DNA of 64,000 nt from VGBV01 sp963813725 (GCA_963813725.1 CAWFAI010000001.1:4015-68014); one strand, 5' to 3'; shown: positions 40,423 to 53,313, counted from the stretch's first letter. Notes: generated from the sequence alone by a model not told the origin. Made by a program: numbers and translations.

Positions 40423-41193
40423 GTGGAGCCGCCTGCCGGCTCGAACGCGGTCACGTTCGTCGGCCACGCGACGGTCGAGCTCGACCTCGGCGGAGCCCGG
40501 TTGCTGACCGACCCGCTGCTCGGCCGCGGGCTGGGACCGCTCCGGCGCCGCGCGCCGCTCCCCGACGTTGACCACCTGAGCGGCGTCGACGCGGTGCTGA
40601 TCTCGCACATGCACCACGACCACCTCGACCTGCGCTCGCTGCGCCGCCTCGGGCGGCCGGTGATCGCGCCCGAGGGCGCCGCCGCCTTCCTGCGCCAGCG
40701 CGGCCTGAGCGAGGTGACCGGGATCGCGCGCGGCGACTCGGTCGCCGTCGGCGAGGTGTCGGTCAGGGCCGTGGAGGCGAAACACTCGGGCGACCGTTTC
40801 GGCCGCGGCTCTGACGACGCAGAGGCGCTCGGCTACCTGATCGAGGCCGCCGGGGCGCGCGTCTACTACGCGGGCGACACCGACCTGTTCGAGGGAATGG
40901 GCGACCTGGGGCCGGACATCGACCTGGCGCTGATCCCCATCTGGGGCTGGGGCCCGAAGCTCGGGCCGGGGCATCTGGATCCCGAGACCGCGGCCGACGC
41001 GCTCGCCCTGATCAAGCCCCGGGTCGCGATCCCGATTCATCACGCCACCCTGTCCCTGCCCGGGTCATCGCGCCTCTGGCCCTGGCTGCTCACCCGGCCG
41101 GCGGAGCAGTTCGCGGCCGCGGCCTCCGAGCGCGCGCCCGAGGTCGAGGTGCGGGTGCTGGCGCCGAACGAGACCACGTCGATACCCGGCTGA
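40423..41193 (+). CDS. UlaG-like metallo-beta-lactamase-fold hydrolase
   Basis: A 256-residue metal-dependent hydrolase: FVGHATVELDLGGARLLTDP is the UlaG/YtkL-type opening, LISHMHHDHLDLRSL contains HxHxDH at about residues 64-69, EAKHSGDRF, YYAGDTDLFEGM and IPIHHATLSLPGS give the remaining ligands. GTG at 40423 is chosen as the start just before the first strand; the open frame continues upstream inside the preceding gene. Probably co-transcribed with the membrane protein gene. Substrate unknown. Confidence 0.87.
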   Translation: MEPPAGSNAVTFVGHATVELDLGGARLLTDPLLGRGLGPLRRRAPLPDVDHLSGVDAVLISHMHHDHLDLRSLRRLGRPVIAPEGAAAFLRQRGLSEVTGIARGDSVAVGEVSVRAVEAKHSGDRFGRGSDDAEALGYLIEAAGARVYYAGDTDLFEGMGDLGPDIDLALIPIWGWGPKLGPGHLDPETAADALALIKPRVAIPIHHATLSLPGSSRLWPWLLTRPAEQFAAAASERAPEVEVRVLAPNETTSIPG

Positions 41194-41229
41194 AGGCGCG
41201 CCTCCTGCGGACCTCGCGGGCTGAGTCAG

Positions 41230-41994
41230 TCAGCCCTCGCCGCGTCCCTCGCGGGGACTCGGCCGCGAGGGCGCGCCACCGATCAGGTCCTGCATCCGCC
41301 GGCGGCGGCGATTGTGGCGCTGCTCGCGGTGCTCGGATTTCTCGAGCTTGGCGCTGCCCGGCTTGTAGAAGCGGCGCGCCCAGGGCGAGCCCGGCCTGGC
41401 GACTCGGATCGCCGCGATGATCCCGATCGGGGCGAGGAACATGCCTGCCATCGCCGACCAGAGCTTGCCCTTGAACGCCACCAGCAGGCAGATCGCCAGC
41501 GTCGTCGCGATCGAGGCCAGGATCGCCCCCACCGAGCCGCTGTCCTCGCTGCTCACCGGCACGAACCCCAGCACCAGCGCGCCGCCGATGATCGTCGCCA
41601 CGATCACGGCGTCGACCGAGCGGCGCCCCTCATCTGACCAGTACACGTCCTCGAGGTAGAGCCAGAGCGCGAACTCGTCGAGCGTCAGGCCGACGCCGAT
41701 CCCGAACAGCGCCGCCAGGATCTCCAGCCATGGGCTCTCGGGCTGGATCGCGAACCCGAGGAAGCCCGCCAGCATCATCGCCACGATCCCGAATACGAGG
41801 TGGTGGATGTGTAGGCCGCCGGGGGTGACGTTGCCGGGCCACCACGAGACCTCGGCGCGGATCATGCGCGTGCTGAAGCGAATGAACCCGAAGGAGAGAA
41901 GCATCGCGCAGAGCAGGATCAGGCCTGCGCGCTGGGCCTCTCCCTCCAGGAACTGGCCGTTCTGGAGCTCGATCGATAGTTCGGCCAGCGGCAC
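41230..41994 (-). CDS. conserved membrane protein with HIHHLVFG motif
   Basis: A 254-residue protein with about six membrane helices. Conserved polar motifs within or near the membrane, GGLHIHHLVFGIVAMML and LTLDEFALWLYLEDVYWSDE, suggest a metal- or substrate-binding site made of His, Asp and Glu. The family is seen in actinobacteria but is uncharacterised. The C-terminus is basic. The frame is open to an ATG at 42138, but a TAGCCT hexamer lies seven bases before the GTG at 41994, and the extra N-terminal 48 residues would be a poorly conserved Arg-rich stretch; I therefore use 41994. Confidence 0.75.
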   Translation of the reverse strand: MPLAELSIELQNGQFLEGEAQRAGLILLCAMLLSFGFIRFSTRMIRAEVSWWPGNVTPGGLHIHHLVFGIVAMMLAGFLGFAIQPESPWLEILAALFGIGVGLTLDEFALWLYLEDVYWSDEGRRSVDAVIVATIIGGALVLGFVPVSSEDSGSVGAILASIATTLAICLLVAFKGKLWSAMAGMFLAPIGIIAAIRVARPGSPWARRFYKPGSAKLEKSEHREQRHNRRRRRMQDLIGGAPSRPSPREGRGEG

Positions 41995-42001
41995 GCGGCG
42001 G

Positions 42002-42007
42002 AGGCTA
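42002..42007 (-). promoter_or_regulatory. -10 element of leaderless promoter (HIHHLVFG membrane protein)
   Basis: Minus strand TAGCCT, seven bases, then GTG at 41994. Confidence 0.55.
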
Positions 42008-42189
42008 TCGGGGCCATCGGCGTTTCGCTCAGGGCGCCCGCCCAGAGTCCGGCCCGCACCCGCCGCGCGCGCTCGCGGGCGCGGGCGACGATCACGTCGA
42101 GGTCGGTTCGGCACATCACCTGCATGATTCTCGTTCATCGAGCCGATCGGATCACTTGCGGCCGCCGGTCGCTTCCGGGGGTCGTCCGG

Positions 42190-45141
<2,952 letters not shown>

Positions 45142-45148
45142 CCAGACG

Positions 45149-45154
45149 ATTTTA
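45149..45154 (-). promoter_or_regulatory. -10 element of leaderless promoter (uvrA)
   Basis: Minus strand TAAAAT, seven bases, then ATG at 45141. Confidence 0.6.
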
Positions 45155-45192
45155 GGAGCCGAACGGACGTTCCCCGTCGCGGCGGGGCTCGG

Positions 45193-45699
45193 CTAACGCC
45201 CAGCGCGGGCGAGGACGTCGTCCAGCAGGGCGGCGCGGTTCGAGGCGCCGAACTTGGAGTCCAGCTCGGCGGCGATCTGCTCGCGCTCGCGGCCGTCGAG
45301 GGCCATCTTCATGGCGACCAGGCGCGCGGCCGAGTCGTCCCCGCCGTTCGAGGAGCTGGGGATGCCGGCCGCGCCGTCGGCGGCGCTGGGGGGCTCGGGC
45401 TCGGTGGCCGTGGGCGGCTCGGGCATCGGCTCCGGGGGCGGCGTCGGGTCCGGGCGCGGGGTCGGCGGCTCGGGCGTCGGCTCGGGCGGCCTGGGGTCCG
45501 GCGTCTCCCCCACCAGCTCGCTGAGGGCGCGGCGCGCCCTCTCCAGCTTCTCGCGGGCCTCCGCCTCGGCGCGCTCGCGGATGCGCGAGGCCTCCTGCTC
45601 GGCCCGCTCCACGATCTCGGCGGCCTGGCGCTCGGCCTCCGCGATCACCTCGCGGACCCGGTCGCCCGCCTGCTGGGCAAGGTTTTCCGCATTGCTCAC
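45193..45699 (-). CDS. coiled-coil protein with proline-rich linker
   Basis: A 168-residue protein in three parts: an Ala/Glu/Arg coiled coil (about 5-60, AERQAAEIVERAEQEASRIR), a Pro/Glu/Thr linker (about 65-115) and a C-terminal helical motif (MALDGREREQIAAELDSKFG ... RAALLDDVLARAG) of the kind found at the ends of actinobacterial DivIVA-like or scaffold proteins. Function unknown; a cytoskeletal or scaffold role is possible. GTG at 45699 is supported by TAACGT seven bases upstream; the longer frame starting at 45726 would place that hexamer inside the coding sequence. Confidence 0.7.
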   Translation of the reverse strand: MSNAENLAQQAGDRVREVIAEAERQAAEIVERAEQEASRIRERAEAEAREKLERARRALSELVGETPDPRPPEPTPEPPTPRPDPTPPPEPMPEPPTATEPEPPSAADGAAGIPSSSNGGDDSAARLVAMKMALDGREREQIAAELDSKFGASNRAALLDDVLARAGR

Positions 45700-45706
45700 G
45701 AATGGA

Positions 45707-45712
45707 ACGTTA
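45707..45712 (-). promoter_or_regulatory. -10 element of leaderless promoter (coiled-coil gene)
   Basis: Minus strand TAACGT, seven bases, then GTG at 45699. Confidence 0.55.
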
Positions 45713-45775
45713 GTCGCTCGACGCAAGACGGCGCGCTACTTCCGCCGCCTTCAGGCGTTCTTCATGTGTGACGAC

Positions 45776-45781
45776 TACCCT
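45776..45781 (+). promoter_or_regulatory. -10 element of leaderless promoter (subtilase)
   Basis: TACCCT, six bases, then ATG at 45788. AAGGAGGG occurs after the start codon, inside the gene, so it cannot serve this start. Confidence 0.6.
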
Positions 45782-45787
45782 AAATGA

Positions 45788-47965
45788 ATGATTCACAAGG
45801 AGGGAACAGCCGCCCTCTGCGCGGCCGTGGTTGTCGTCGCCCTCGTCGCCGTGCTCCCCGCGGCGGCCGTGGCGGCTCCCAGGGACATCGCGGACGCCGG
45901 CGGCAAGGGCTTCGCGCCCGACCAGGTGCTCGTGCGCTACGAGCCGGGCACGACTTCCGCCGAGCGCGCCGGCGTGCGCCGCGAGCTGGACGCCGCCGTG
46001 GAGCGCCGGCTGCTGCTCCCGCGGACCGAGCTGCTGGAGCTTGACCCGGGCGACGGCGTCGGGGCCGCGGTCGCGGCGCTGAACCGCCAGCCCGAGGTGG
46101 CCTTCGCCGAGCCCGACTTCGTCTATCACCTGGCCGCGATTCCCAACGACCAGTTCTTCAACGACCTCTGGGGGCTGCGCAACACCGGGCAGTTCGGGGG
46201 GCTGGCGGACGCGGACATCGATGCCTCCGACGCCTGGGACGACCCGCCCCGGGGCTCGAGCAGCGTCTTGGTGGGCGTCGTGGACAGCGGCATCGGCCTC
46301 ACCCACGCCGACCTGGACGACAACATCTGGGTCAACCCCGAGGAGAGCGGTGGCACCCCCGGCGTGGACGACGACGTCCCCGCCAACGGTCTCAACGACG
46401 ACGTCAACGGCTACGACTTCGTCTCCCCGCGCGACAGCGACCCAAGCGACCGCGAGGGCCACGGGACCCACGTGGCGGGGATCCTGGGCGCCGAGGGCGA
46501 CAACTCCATCGGCGTCACCGGCGTCAACTGGGACGTCTCGATGATGGCTCTGCGGGCGTGCAACGAGGTGGGCGCCTGTCTCAACTCCGATGTCACCGAC
46601 GCCTTCACCTATGCCGGCGCGAACGGCGCCCGCGTGGTCAACGCGAGCATCTCGGGCTCGGGGTTCTCCTCGGCGCAGCTCGCCGCCGTCGGCGGCGCTC
46701 CCACCACGCTGTTCGTGGCCGCCGCCGGCAACGAGGGAAGCGACAACGACATCTCGCCCCGCTACCCGTGCAACTACAACGCGGCCAACCTGATTTGCGT
46801 CGGCGCCACGACCGACCAGGACACCCTGGCCGGCTTCTCGAACTTCGGCGATGAGTCCGTCGACATCGCCGCCCCGGGGGGCGGCGGATCCGGCGACGCG
46901 GTGTTCAGCACCTTCCCCTTCAACGACGTCACCACCCAGGCTTTCGAGGCCCCCCTGGGCACGCAGTGGACGATGGGAGGCACCCCGAACACGTGGGCGC
47001 GGACGATCGAGCAGTCGGGCCTCAGCGGAGGAACCCTGACCGACTCGCCAGGAGCCGATCACGCTCACAACGCGGACAGCTTCGCCACCTTCGGACCCGA
47101 GAGCCTGAGCCTCTACTCCAGCTGCCATCTGCGCTACGAGCTGGACCTCGACCTCCCCGATCCGGACGACCGATTGCAGCTGCAGTCCTCTCCCGACGGG
47201 GTCAGCTACACGACCCTGGAGGAGTGGACGGGGGTGGGCGAGGCATTGCTGACGCCCGACCTCGGCCCCGCCACGGGCTCCGGAACGGCCTACCTGCGTT
47301 TCCGGCTCCTCACCGACGGCGCCGACGGAGGCGACGGGGTCCACATCGACAACGCAAAGATCAGGTGCAGCGCCTCGGAGTACCGGGAGCTCGAGGGCAC
47401 TTCCATGGCCACCCCTCAGGTCGCCGGCGCGGCCGCGCTGATGCTCTCCCACAACCCCACGGCGAGCGTCTTCAACCTGCGCCAGTGGCTGCTGGACGGC
47501 GTCGATCTGAAGGACACGCTCCAGGGCCGGGTCGCCTCGGGCGGGCGCCTGAACGTCAGCCGCTCGCTGGCCGGGGCCGAGGGCGCCGACATCGACCGGC
47601 CCGAGACCACGATCGTCGGCGGGCCCGCGATGAGCTCGAAGACCACCAGCGCGACGTTCAGCTTCATCGCGGACGAGCCCTCAACCTTCAGCTGCAGCCT
47701 CAACGGGGCCGGCTTCAGCTCCTGCCCGTCGCCCAAGTCGCTCGCCGGCCTGGCGGTCGGCCAGCACGGCTTCCTCGTCCGGGCCACCGACCTGGCCGGC
47801 AACGAGGACCCGACGCCCGCCAACTACAGCTTCATCGTCGAGTCGCCCTCGAGCCCGAAAGAGTGCGCGAAGCTGCGGAAGAAGCTGAAGAAGGCGAAGA
47901 CAAAGGCCAAGAAAAAAAAGCTGCAGAAGAAGATCAAGAAGCGCTGCACGAAGCACGGGCTATAG
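45788..47965 (+). CDS. secreted subtilisin-like serine protease with inserted beta domain and lysine-rich tail
   Basis: A 725-residue S8 protease: signal peptide (1-30), an I9-like propeptide (VLVRYEPGTTSAERAGVRRE), then the catalytic domain with Asp near 166 (VGVVDSGIGLTHADL), His near 225 (GHGTHVAGI), oxyanion Asn near 315 (VAAAGNEGSDN) and Ser near 538 (GTSMATPQVAG). The Asn-Ser distance is about 224 residues instead of the usual 65-70, so a domain of roughly 150 residues (near 370-525, jelly-roll-like, with DLDLPDPDDRLQLQSSPDG) is inserted before the serine. An Ig-like domain and a Cys/Lys-rich tail (KKLKKAKTKAKKKKLQKK) end the protein. Confidence 0.93.
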   Translation: MIHKEGTAALCAAVVVVALVAVLPAAAVAAPRDIADAGGKGFAPDQVLVRYEPGTTSAERAGVRRELDAAVERRLLLPRTELLELDPGDGVGAAVAALNRQPEVAFAEPDFVYHLAAIPNDQFFNDLWGLRNTGQFGGLADADIDASDAWDDPPRGSSSVLVGVVDSGIGLTHADLDDNIWVNPEESGGTPGVDDDVPANGLNDDVNGYDFVSPRDSDPSDREGHGTHVAGILGAEGDNSIGVTGVNWDVSMMALRACNEVGACLNSDVTDAFTYAGANGARVVNASISGSGFSSAQLAAVGGAPTTLFVAAAGNEGSDNDISPRYPCNYNAANLICVGATTDQDTLAGFSNFGDESVDIAAPGGGGSGDAVFSTFPFNDVTTQAFEAPLGTQWTMGGTPNTWARTIEQSGLSGGTLTDSPGADHAHNADSFATFGPESLSLYSSCHLRYELDLDLPDPDDRLQLQSSPDGVSYTTLEEWTGVGEALLTPDLGPATGSGTAYLRFRLLTDGADGGDGVHIDNAKIRCSASEYRELEGTSMATPQVAGAAALMLSHNPTASVFNLRQWLLDGVDLKDTLQGRVASGGRLNVSRSLAGAEGADIDRPETTIVGGPAMSSKTTSATFSFIADEPSTFSCSLNGAGFSSCPSPKSLAGLAVGQHGFLVRATDLAGNEDPTPANYSFIVESPSSPKECAKLRKKLKKAKTKAKKKKLQKKIKKRCTKHGL

Positions 47966-48025
47966 CGGACGAGCGAGCGCGGCGCCCTGGGTGGGCGCCG
48001 CGCTGTCGTCCGGACTTCGCTGCTG

Positions 48026-50264
48026 CTAGGCGCGAACCGGCTCGGAGCGCGCCTCGCGGCGAGCCTCGGGCCGGTCGTGGTGCTCGGTGCCGCCGCGGCG
48101 GCCTGAGCCCGGCAGGATCCGGTCCAGCCAGTGCGGCAGGTACCAGTTCCAGTCGCCGAGCAGCTTCATCGTCGCGGGGAGCAGGACGCCCCGGATGATG
48201 GTCGCGTCGATCAGGATCGCGGCCGCCAGCCCGATCCCCATCTCCTTGAAATCAAGGAACTGGAGAGGTGGCGAACACGCTGAACACGCCGACCATGACG
48301 ACTGCTGCGGCGGTGACCGTGCCGGCCGTGCGCGAGATGCCCTCGCGGACCGCGTCGTCGGTGCTCATGCCCCGGTCGTAGAGCTCGCGGACCCGCGTGA
48401 GGATGAACACGTGGTAGTCCATCGAGAGCCCGAACAGGATCACGAACAGGAACACCGGGAGCCAGTTGGTGATTCCGCCGTTGGACTCGAAGTCCAGCAG
48501 CGACTCACCGGCCCCGTTCTGGAACACGATCACCAGCAAGCCGTAGGCGGCGCCCACGGAGAGCAGGTTGAGCACGATCGCCTTGATCGGGATGACCAGC
48601 GACCGGAACGTGACCAGGAACAGCAGGAACGCCAGGCCGAGCACGAACGCGAACACCAGCGGCATGCTGTCGCTGAGGACCTGCTTGTAGTCCTCGGTGC
48701 TCGCGGCGCCTCCGGTGACGTTGGCTCGGCTCCGTCGACCGCGCCGACCGTCGCCGGGACGAGGTCATCGCGGACCTCGTTCAGGGCGGTGACCGATGCG
48801 TCGTCGGTGCCGTTGCCCGGCTCGGCAGCCCGATCACGGCGACCGAGCTGTCGTCGCTGTAGGTGATCTCGGCCGGGCCGATGAACGTGTCCGACGCGGC
48901 CGCGTCGTCGACCAGCTGTCGATCGCGCCGGCGACCTCGCCGCCGCGAACGTCGTCGGCCTCGACGACGACCTCGTTGACGTTGACCTTGTCGGGGAACG
49001 CGGCCGTGTACCTGTCGTAGGTCTTCATGATCGGCAGGTCCTGCGGCAGGTCGTCCGGACCCGACTGGGTCGTGGTCATGCCCAGAGCCGGGATCGCGAG
49101 GGCGATCAGCACGCCCGCGGACAGCGACGGCCGCAGAGCGACCGGCCGGCGCATGACGCGGCTGAACGACGCCGCTCCAGAACCGCGACTCGCCCGCCGG
49201 GCGGCGCAGCCGCCTGGTGAACGGGATCCGGCCCTTCTCGACGCGATCGCCGAGCCAGGCCAGCACGGCCGGCAGCACGAGCAGCGAGACGAACATCTCG
49301 ACCGCTACGACGGTGACCGTCGCGACGGCGAACGACTCGAACGTCGCCTCGCCGGTGATGAACATCCCGGACATGGCGATCATCACCGTGATCCCGGAGA
49401 TCATGACCGCGCGGCCGGAGGTGCGGCCGCGGCCTGCAGGGACTCCTGCGGGCTCTTGCCGCTCGCCCGTTCCTCGCGCTCGCGGCGCATGTAGAACAGC
49501 GAGTAGTCGACGCCGACGGCGAGGCCGATCAGCAGGATCAGCGGCGCGACGTTGCCGTCGAGCGGGAAGATCTGGCTCGGGAATGGCGACCAGCGCCATC
49601 GTCGCCAGCACTCCCGTCAGCGCCAGCAGCAGCGGCACGCCCGCCGCGACCAGGCCGCCGAGCGCGACCACCAGGATCAGCAGGGTCAGGGGCAGCGACA
49701 GCATGCCCGCCTTGCCCAGATCCCGCTGAACGTCGTCGACGACGGCTCTTCTCGGCCGAGGCCGAACCGAACTGCTCGACGTTGAACTCCGGGTTGTCGG
49801 CTTCTGGAGCGCCGCGATCGTGTCCTCGCTCTCGACCACGTTGTCGCCGGCATCGACGTCGGGACCCGTGATCTCGAAGTCGACGAGCACCGAATGGCCG
49901 TCCTCCGAGACCGCGCCGCCGCCATCGTAGGGGGCGACGCACGTTGGCGACGTGCTCCGTCGCCTTCAGCTCGGCGGCCGTGCGGCCGACGAGCTGACTG
50001 GAACTCGGGGTCGGTCGGCCGTCAGCGATCCTTGCTCTGGATCAGCGCGACCTCCTCGTTGGGCCGCAGGCCGGCGTCCGTGAGGGCGCGCTCGGCCTGC
50101 TGGGACTCGCCCGAGAACGAGTCGACCGTCGAGATGTCCTTCTGCTCGACGACCTGCGCGCCCATGATCAGGACGAGCAGGGCGAAGACGAGGCCGAGCC
50201 ATCCCCAGATGGCCCGCTTGCGGTGGGTCGCGCTCCAGCGCGCGATCCGCTCGGTGAGGTTCAT
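48026..50264 (-). CDS. MMPL-family RND transporter, many frameshifts
   Basis: Joining frames yields a protein of about 730 residues of the MMPL group: MNLTERIARWSATHRKRAIW opens helix 1, GESQQAERALTDAGL is the first extracytoplasmic domain, SLPLTLLILVVALGGLVAAG and VMISGITVMIAMSGMFITGE fall in the first membrane block, and VPVFLFVILFGLSMDYHVF-like LFVILFGLSMDYHVFILTRV with GMSTDDAVREGISRTAGTV in the second. The GLSMDYHVF segment contains the Asp-Tyr pair that relays protons in MMPL proteins. At least ten indels are needed between 48.25 and 50.03 kb. It exports lipids or drugs. It is divergent from a two-component system likely to control it. Confidence 0.8.
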
Positions 50265-50402
50265 TCGTGGGTGCGTCCGTTCCTTGCATTTGAGCTCCTC
50301 CGTTGAGTCGAGTGGATTGCATGCGGGCAGCTTCCCCTCGCAGCGGCCCCCGTTCCCATGGGGCTGGCAGGCGTCTCGGGGTGCGGTTCTCCCGGCCGGA
50401 GG

Positions 50403-50416
50403 TACGGCTAGCCGTA
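50403..50416. promoter_or_regulatory. 14-bp perfect palindrome TACGGCTAGCCGTA
   Basis: It lies between the MMPL start (50264) and the response-regulator start (50452), 35 bases before the latter. It is a candidate operator for the NarL-type regulator encoded downstream. Confidence 0.5.
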
Positions 50417-50451
50417 TGGGAAAAGCGGCCGCGATCGATGACAATCAGGCC

Positions 50452-50805
50452 ATGAAGCGCACCGTCCTCATCGTCGACGACCATGCTGGGTTCCGCGCCA
50501 GCGCCAGGCGCGTGCTCGAGGCCGGTGGCTACTCGGTGATCGCCGAGGCCGCCGACGGCAGCTCGGGCGTCACGGCAGCGGCCGAGTCTCGTCCCGACCT
50601 CGCCCTGGTGGACGTGCAGCTGCCGGACTTCGACGGCTTCGAGGTCACCCGGCGGCTCCAGGAGTCCGGCGAGGCGCCCGAGATCGTCCTGATCTCGAGC
50701 CACGAGCTCGCCGACTTCGGCTCGCTGGTCGCGACCAGCGGGGCCCGCGGGTTCGTCTCCAAGGCGGACCTGTCCGCCGCGGCCCTGGAGGCCCTGCTGC
50801 GGTGA
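50452..50805 (+). CDS. stand-alone response-regulator receiver domain
   Basis: A 117-residue receiver: TVLIVDDHAGFRASARRVLE (acidic pair DD), phospho-acceptor Asp in LALVDVQLPDFDGFEV, and the conserved Thr/Ser-Lys pair in ISSHELADF ... GFVSKADLSA. No output domain follows, so it acts by protein contact or as a phosphate sink. Start ATG 50452; an ATG at 50416 would add 12 residues but lies in the palindrome. The stop TGA overlaps the GTG of the histidine kinase (50802). Confidence 0.85.
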   Translation: MKRTVLIVDDHAGFRASARRVLEAGGYSVIAEAADGSSGVTAAAESRPDLALVDVQLPDFDGFEVTRRLQESGEAPEIVLISSHELADFGSLVATSGARGFVSKADLSAAALEALLR

Positions 50806-52591
50806 GGGGTCTGCGCGCCCGGCTCGGCCGACTCTCCCCAGGACGAGCTGCGCCGCTTGCTGATCGCTCTCGCCGCGCTCACGCTCGTGCACAGCGCGGT
50901 CGCGCTCTGGCTCACCGCTCACCACCGATCAAGACCACGAGCTGGCGGTCGACCTTGTGGCCTCGCAGCTGATCGGGTGGTCGTTCGCCGGCACCGGGCT
51001 GTTCGCGTGGTGGCGGCGACCCGCGAACCCGGTCGGGGTCGCTGATGTTCCTGACCGGCTTCTTCTGGTTCTTCAACGTCTACCAGCTGGCCGACACCAC
51101 CTGGCTCTTCGTCGCCGCCTTCGTCCTGGCCGACGTCAGCTACGGCTTCCTGATCCACCTGCTGCTGGTCTTCCCCGACGGGAAGCTCGAGACCCGGCTC
51201 GAGCGGGCGGTGGTCGCCGGCGGGTACCTGGCGGTGACCGTCCTGCAGCTGATCGCCGCGTTCCTGATCGATCCGGCGCTGAACGGATGCGAGGGGTGCC
51301 CCGACAACCCGCTGCTGATCGACCGACGATCCTGGTGTCTACGACGCCTACGGCGCGGTCCAGTCGCTGTTCGCGATGACGGTCCTGTCGGCTTGGTCGT
51401 GGCACTCGCCGGCGCTGGCGGGACTGGCCCGCGGAGCGGCGGAAGCAGTTCGCGCCGGTGCTCTGGGCCGGCGGTGCGAGCCTCTCCCTGATCTCGCTGC
51501 AGCTGCTCGTCGACGTGCTCGGCATCTCGGAGACGCTGCGGCAGGCGCTGTTCCTGGCCTCACTGATCCCATTCGCCTTCGTCCCGTTCGCCTTTCTGTC
51601 GGCCTGCTCCGCAGCCGCATTTCGCGCGCCGAGGCGGTGGGCGACCTAGTCGCGGGCCTGGCCGCAAGCGGTGAGGGACCGGACCTGCGTGACGCGCTGG
51701 CCGACGCCCTGTCGGACCCCTCGGTCGAGCTCGTCGTACTGGGTGCCCGGAGGCCGACACCTACGTCAACGCCGAGGGCGCGCAGGTCGGGCTGCCCGGC
51801 CCCGACCCTGTCCGGCGTTGGGCGGAGGTGACCCACGACGGCAAGCGCGTCGGCGCGATCGTCCACGACGGGCGACTGGACGAGGCCGAGGAGCTGGTCG
51901 CCTCTGTCGCCTCGGCGGCGGGGCTGCGAATGGAGAACGAGCGCCTCGACGCAGAGCTGCGCGCCCGGCTCGAGGAGCTGCGCGCCTCGCGCGCCCGCAT
52001 CGTCGAGGCCGGTTACCGGGAGCGGCGCCGAGTCGAGCGAGACCTCCACGACGGGGCGCAGCAGCGGCTGATGGCGCTGACCCTCAACCTCAAGCTCGCG
52101 CGCTCAAAGGTCGAGGAGGACCCGGCCGAGGCGGGCGAGCTGTCTGGACGAGGCCGCCGCGGAGCTCGAGCAGGCGACGGCCGAGCTGCGCGAGCTCGCC
52201 CGCGGCATTCACCCCGGCCTGCTGACTGACCGCGGGCTCGTCCCCGCCCTCGAGGCGCTCGCGTCGCAGGGCGCCGGTGCCTGTCGAGCTGACGGCGGAG
52301 ATCGACCAGCGCCCCGCGCCGGCGTCGAGGCCGCCACCTACTTCCTCGTCTCCGAGGCGCTCGCCAACGTCGCCAAGCACGCGCAAGCCGAGCGCGTCAG
52401 CGTCAGCGTCGCCCAGAGCAACGGCTTGCTCACCGTCGAGGTCCTCGACGACGGACGCGGTGGCGCCGACCCGGACGGCTCGGGCCTGCGGGGACTGGCG
52501 GACCGGGTGGCCGCGCTGGACGGCGACTTCAGCGTCGAGCAACGGCGAGAACGGCGGCACGATCGTGCGTGCCAGCATCCCGCTCGGCTAG
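50802..52591 (+). CDS. NarL-type sensor histidine kinase, many frameshifts
   Basis: About 590 residues once frames are joined. N-terminal membrane region: LRRLLIALAALTLVHSAVAL, LMFLTGFFWFFNVYQLADTT, FVLADVSYGFLIHLLLVFPD and further helices to about residue 270. Then a GAF-like stretch, the HisKA_3 dimerisation motif RRRVERDLHDGAQQRLMALT with the phospho-His, and an ATPase domain (YFLVSEALANVAKHAQAERV; EVLDDGRGGADPDGSGLRGL). Breaks occur near 50861, 50931, 51042, 51326, 51420, 51610, 51750, 52143, 52275, 52320 and 52540, mostly single extra bases. It is coupled to the receiver gene and precedes the NarL regulator. Confidence 0.8.
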
Positions 52592-52601
52592 GTTGACGCG
52601 G

Positions 52602-53247
52602 ATGAGGCTGGTCGTTGCCGACGACTCGGTGCTGCTGCGCGAAGGAGTGGTTCGCCTGCTCGAGGATGCCGGGTTCGAGGTCGTGGGCCAGGCCGGCGAC
52701 GCCGAGGACCTGCTGCGAAAGGTGCGGGCGCACAAGCCCGACGTCGCCATCGTCGACGTGCGCATGCCCCCGACCCACACCGACGAGGGCATCCGCGCCG
52801 CCCAGGAGATCAGGGCGGAGCTGCCCGGCGGTGGGCGTCCTCGTCCTCTCCCAGTACGTCGAGGAGACGTACGCCCGCGAGCTGCTCGCCGACGACGCCG
52901 CGGGCATCGGCTACCTGCTCAAGGACCGGGTCTCCGACATCGACACCCTCACGGACGCCGTCCGCAGGGTCGCGGCCGGAGGCTCGGCCCTGGATCCCGA
53001 GGTGGTCTCGGGCATGCTCGGCCGCAGCCGCAAGGACGATCCGCTCGACGCGCTCACCCCGCGCGAGCGCGAGGTCCTGGGGCTGATGGCCGAGGGCCGA
53101 TCGAACTCGGCGATAGCTGAGCAGCTCGTCGTCACCGACCGGGCCGTCGAGAAGCACGTGACCAGCATCTTCAGCAAGCTCGACCTGGACGCCACCCCCG
53201 AGGACCACCGCCGTGTGCTGGCGGTGCTGAAGTTCCTGGAGGCCTAG
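52602..53247 (+). CDS. NarL/LuxR-type response regulator, one frameshift
   Basis: About 215 residues: receiver domain LVVADDSVLLREGVVRLLED with phospho-Asp in VAIVDVRMPPTHTDEGI, and after an extra G near 52829, VLVLSQYVEETYARELL, YLLKDRVSDIDTL and the LuxR helix-turn-helix LTPREREVLGLMAEGRSNSA / DRAVEKHVTSIFSKLDL. It should be phosphorylated by the kinase upstream and bind DNA as a dimer, with the 50403 palindrome as candidate site. ATG is 10 bases after the kinase stop; TAGGTT seven bases upstream may be coincidental because it includes that stop codon. Confidence 0.88.
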
Positions 53248-53313
53248 GCCGGATCGGTTGTCGTAGCCGCCCGCGATGCGCGGTTCGCCGGCCGGGGGAG
53301 CTCGAGGCCGAAC

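Noticed and set aside
52589..52602. Leaderless promoter for the NarL regulator (TAGGTT, seven bases, ATG)
   Set aside because: The hexamer contains the stop codon of the coupled kinase gene, so the match may be chance; not counted among the sixteen.
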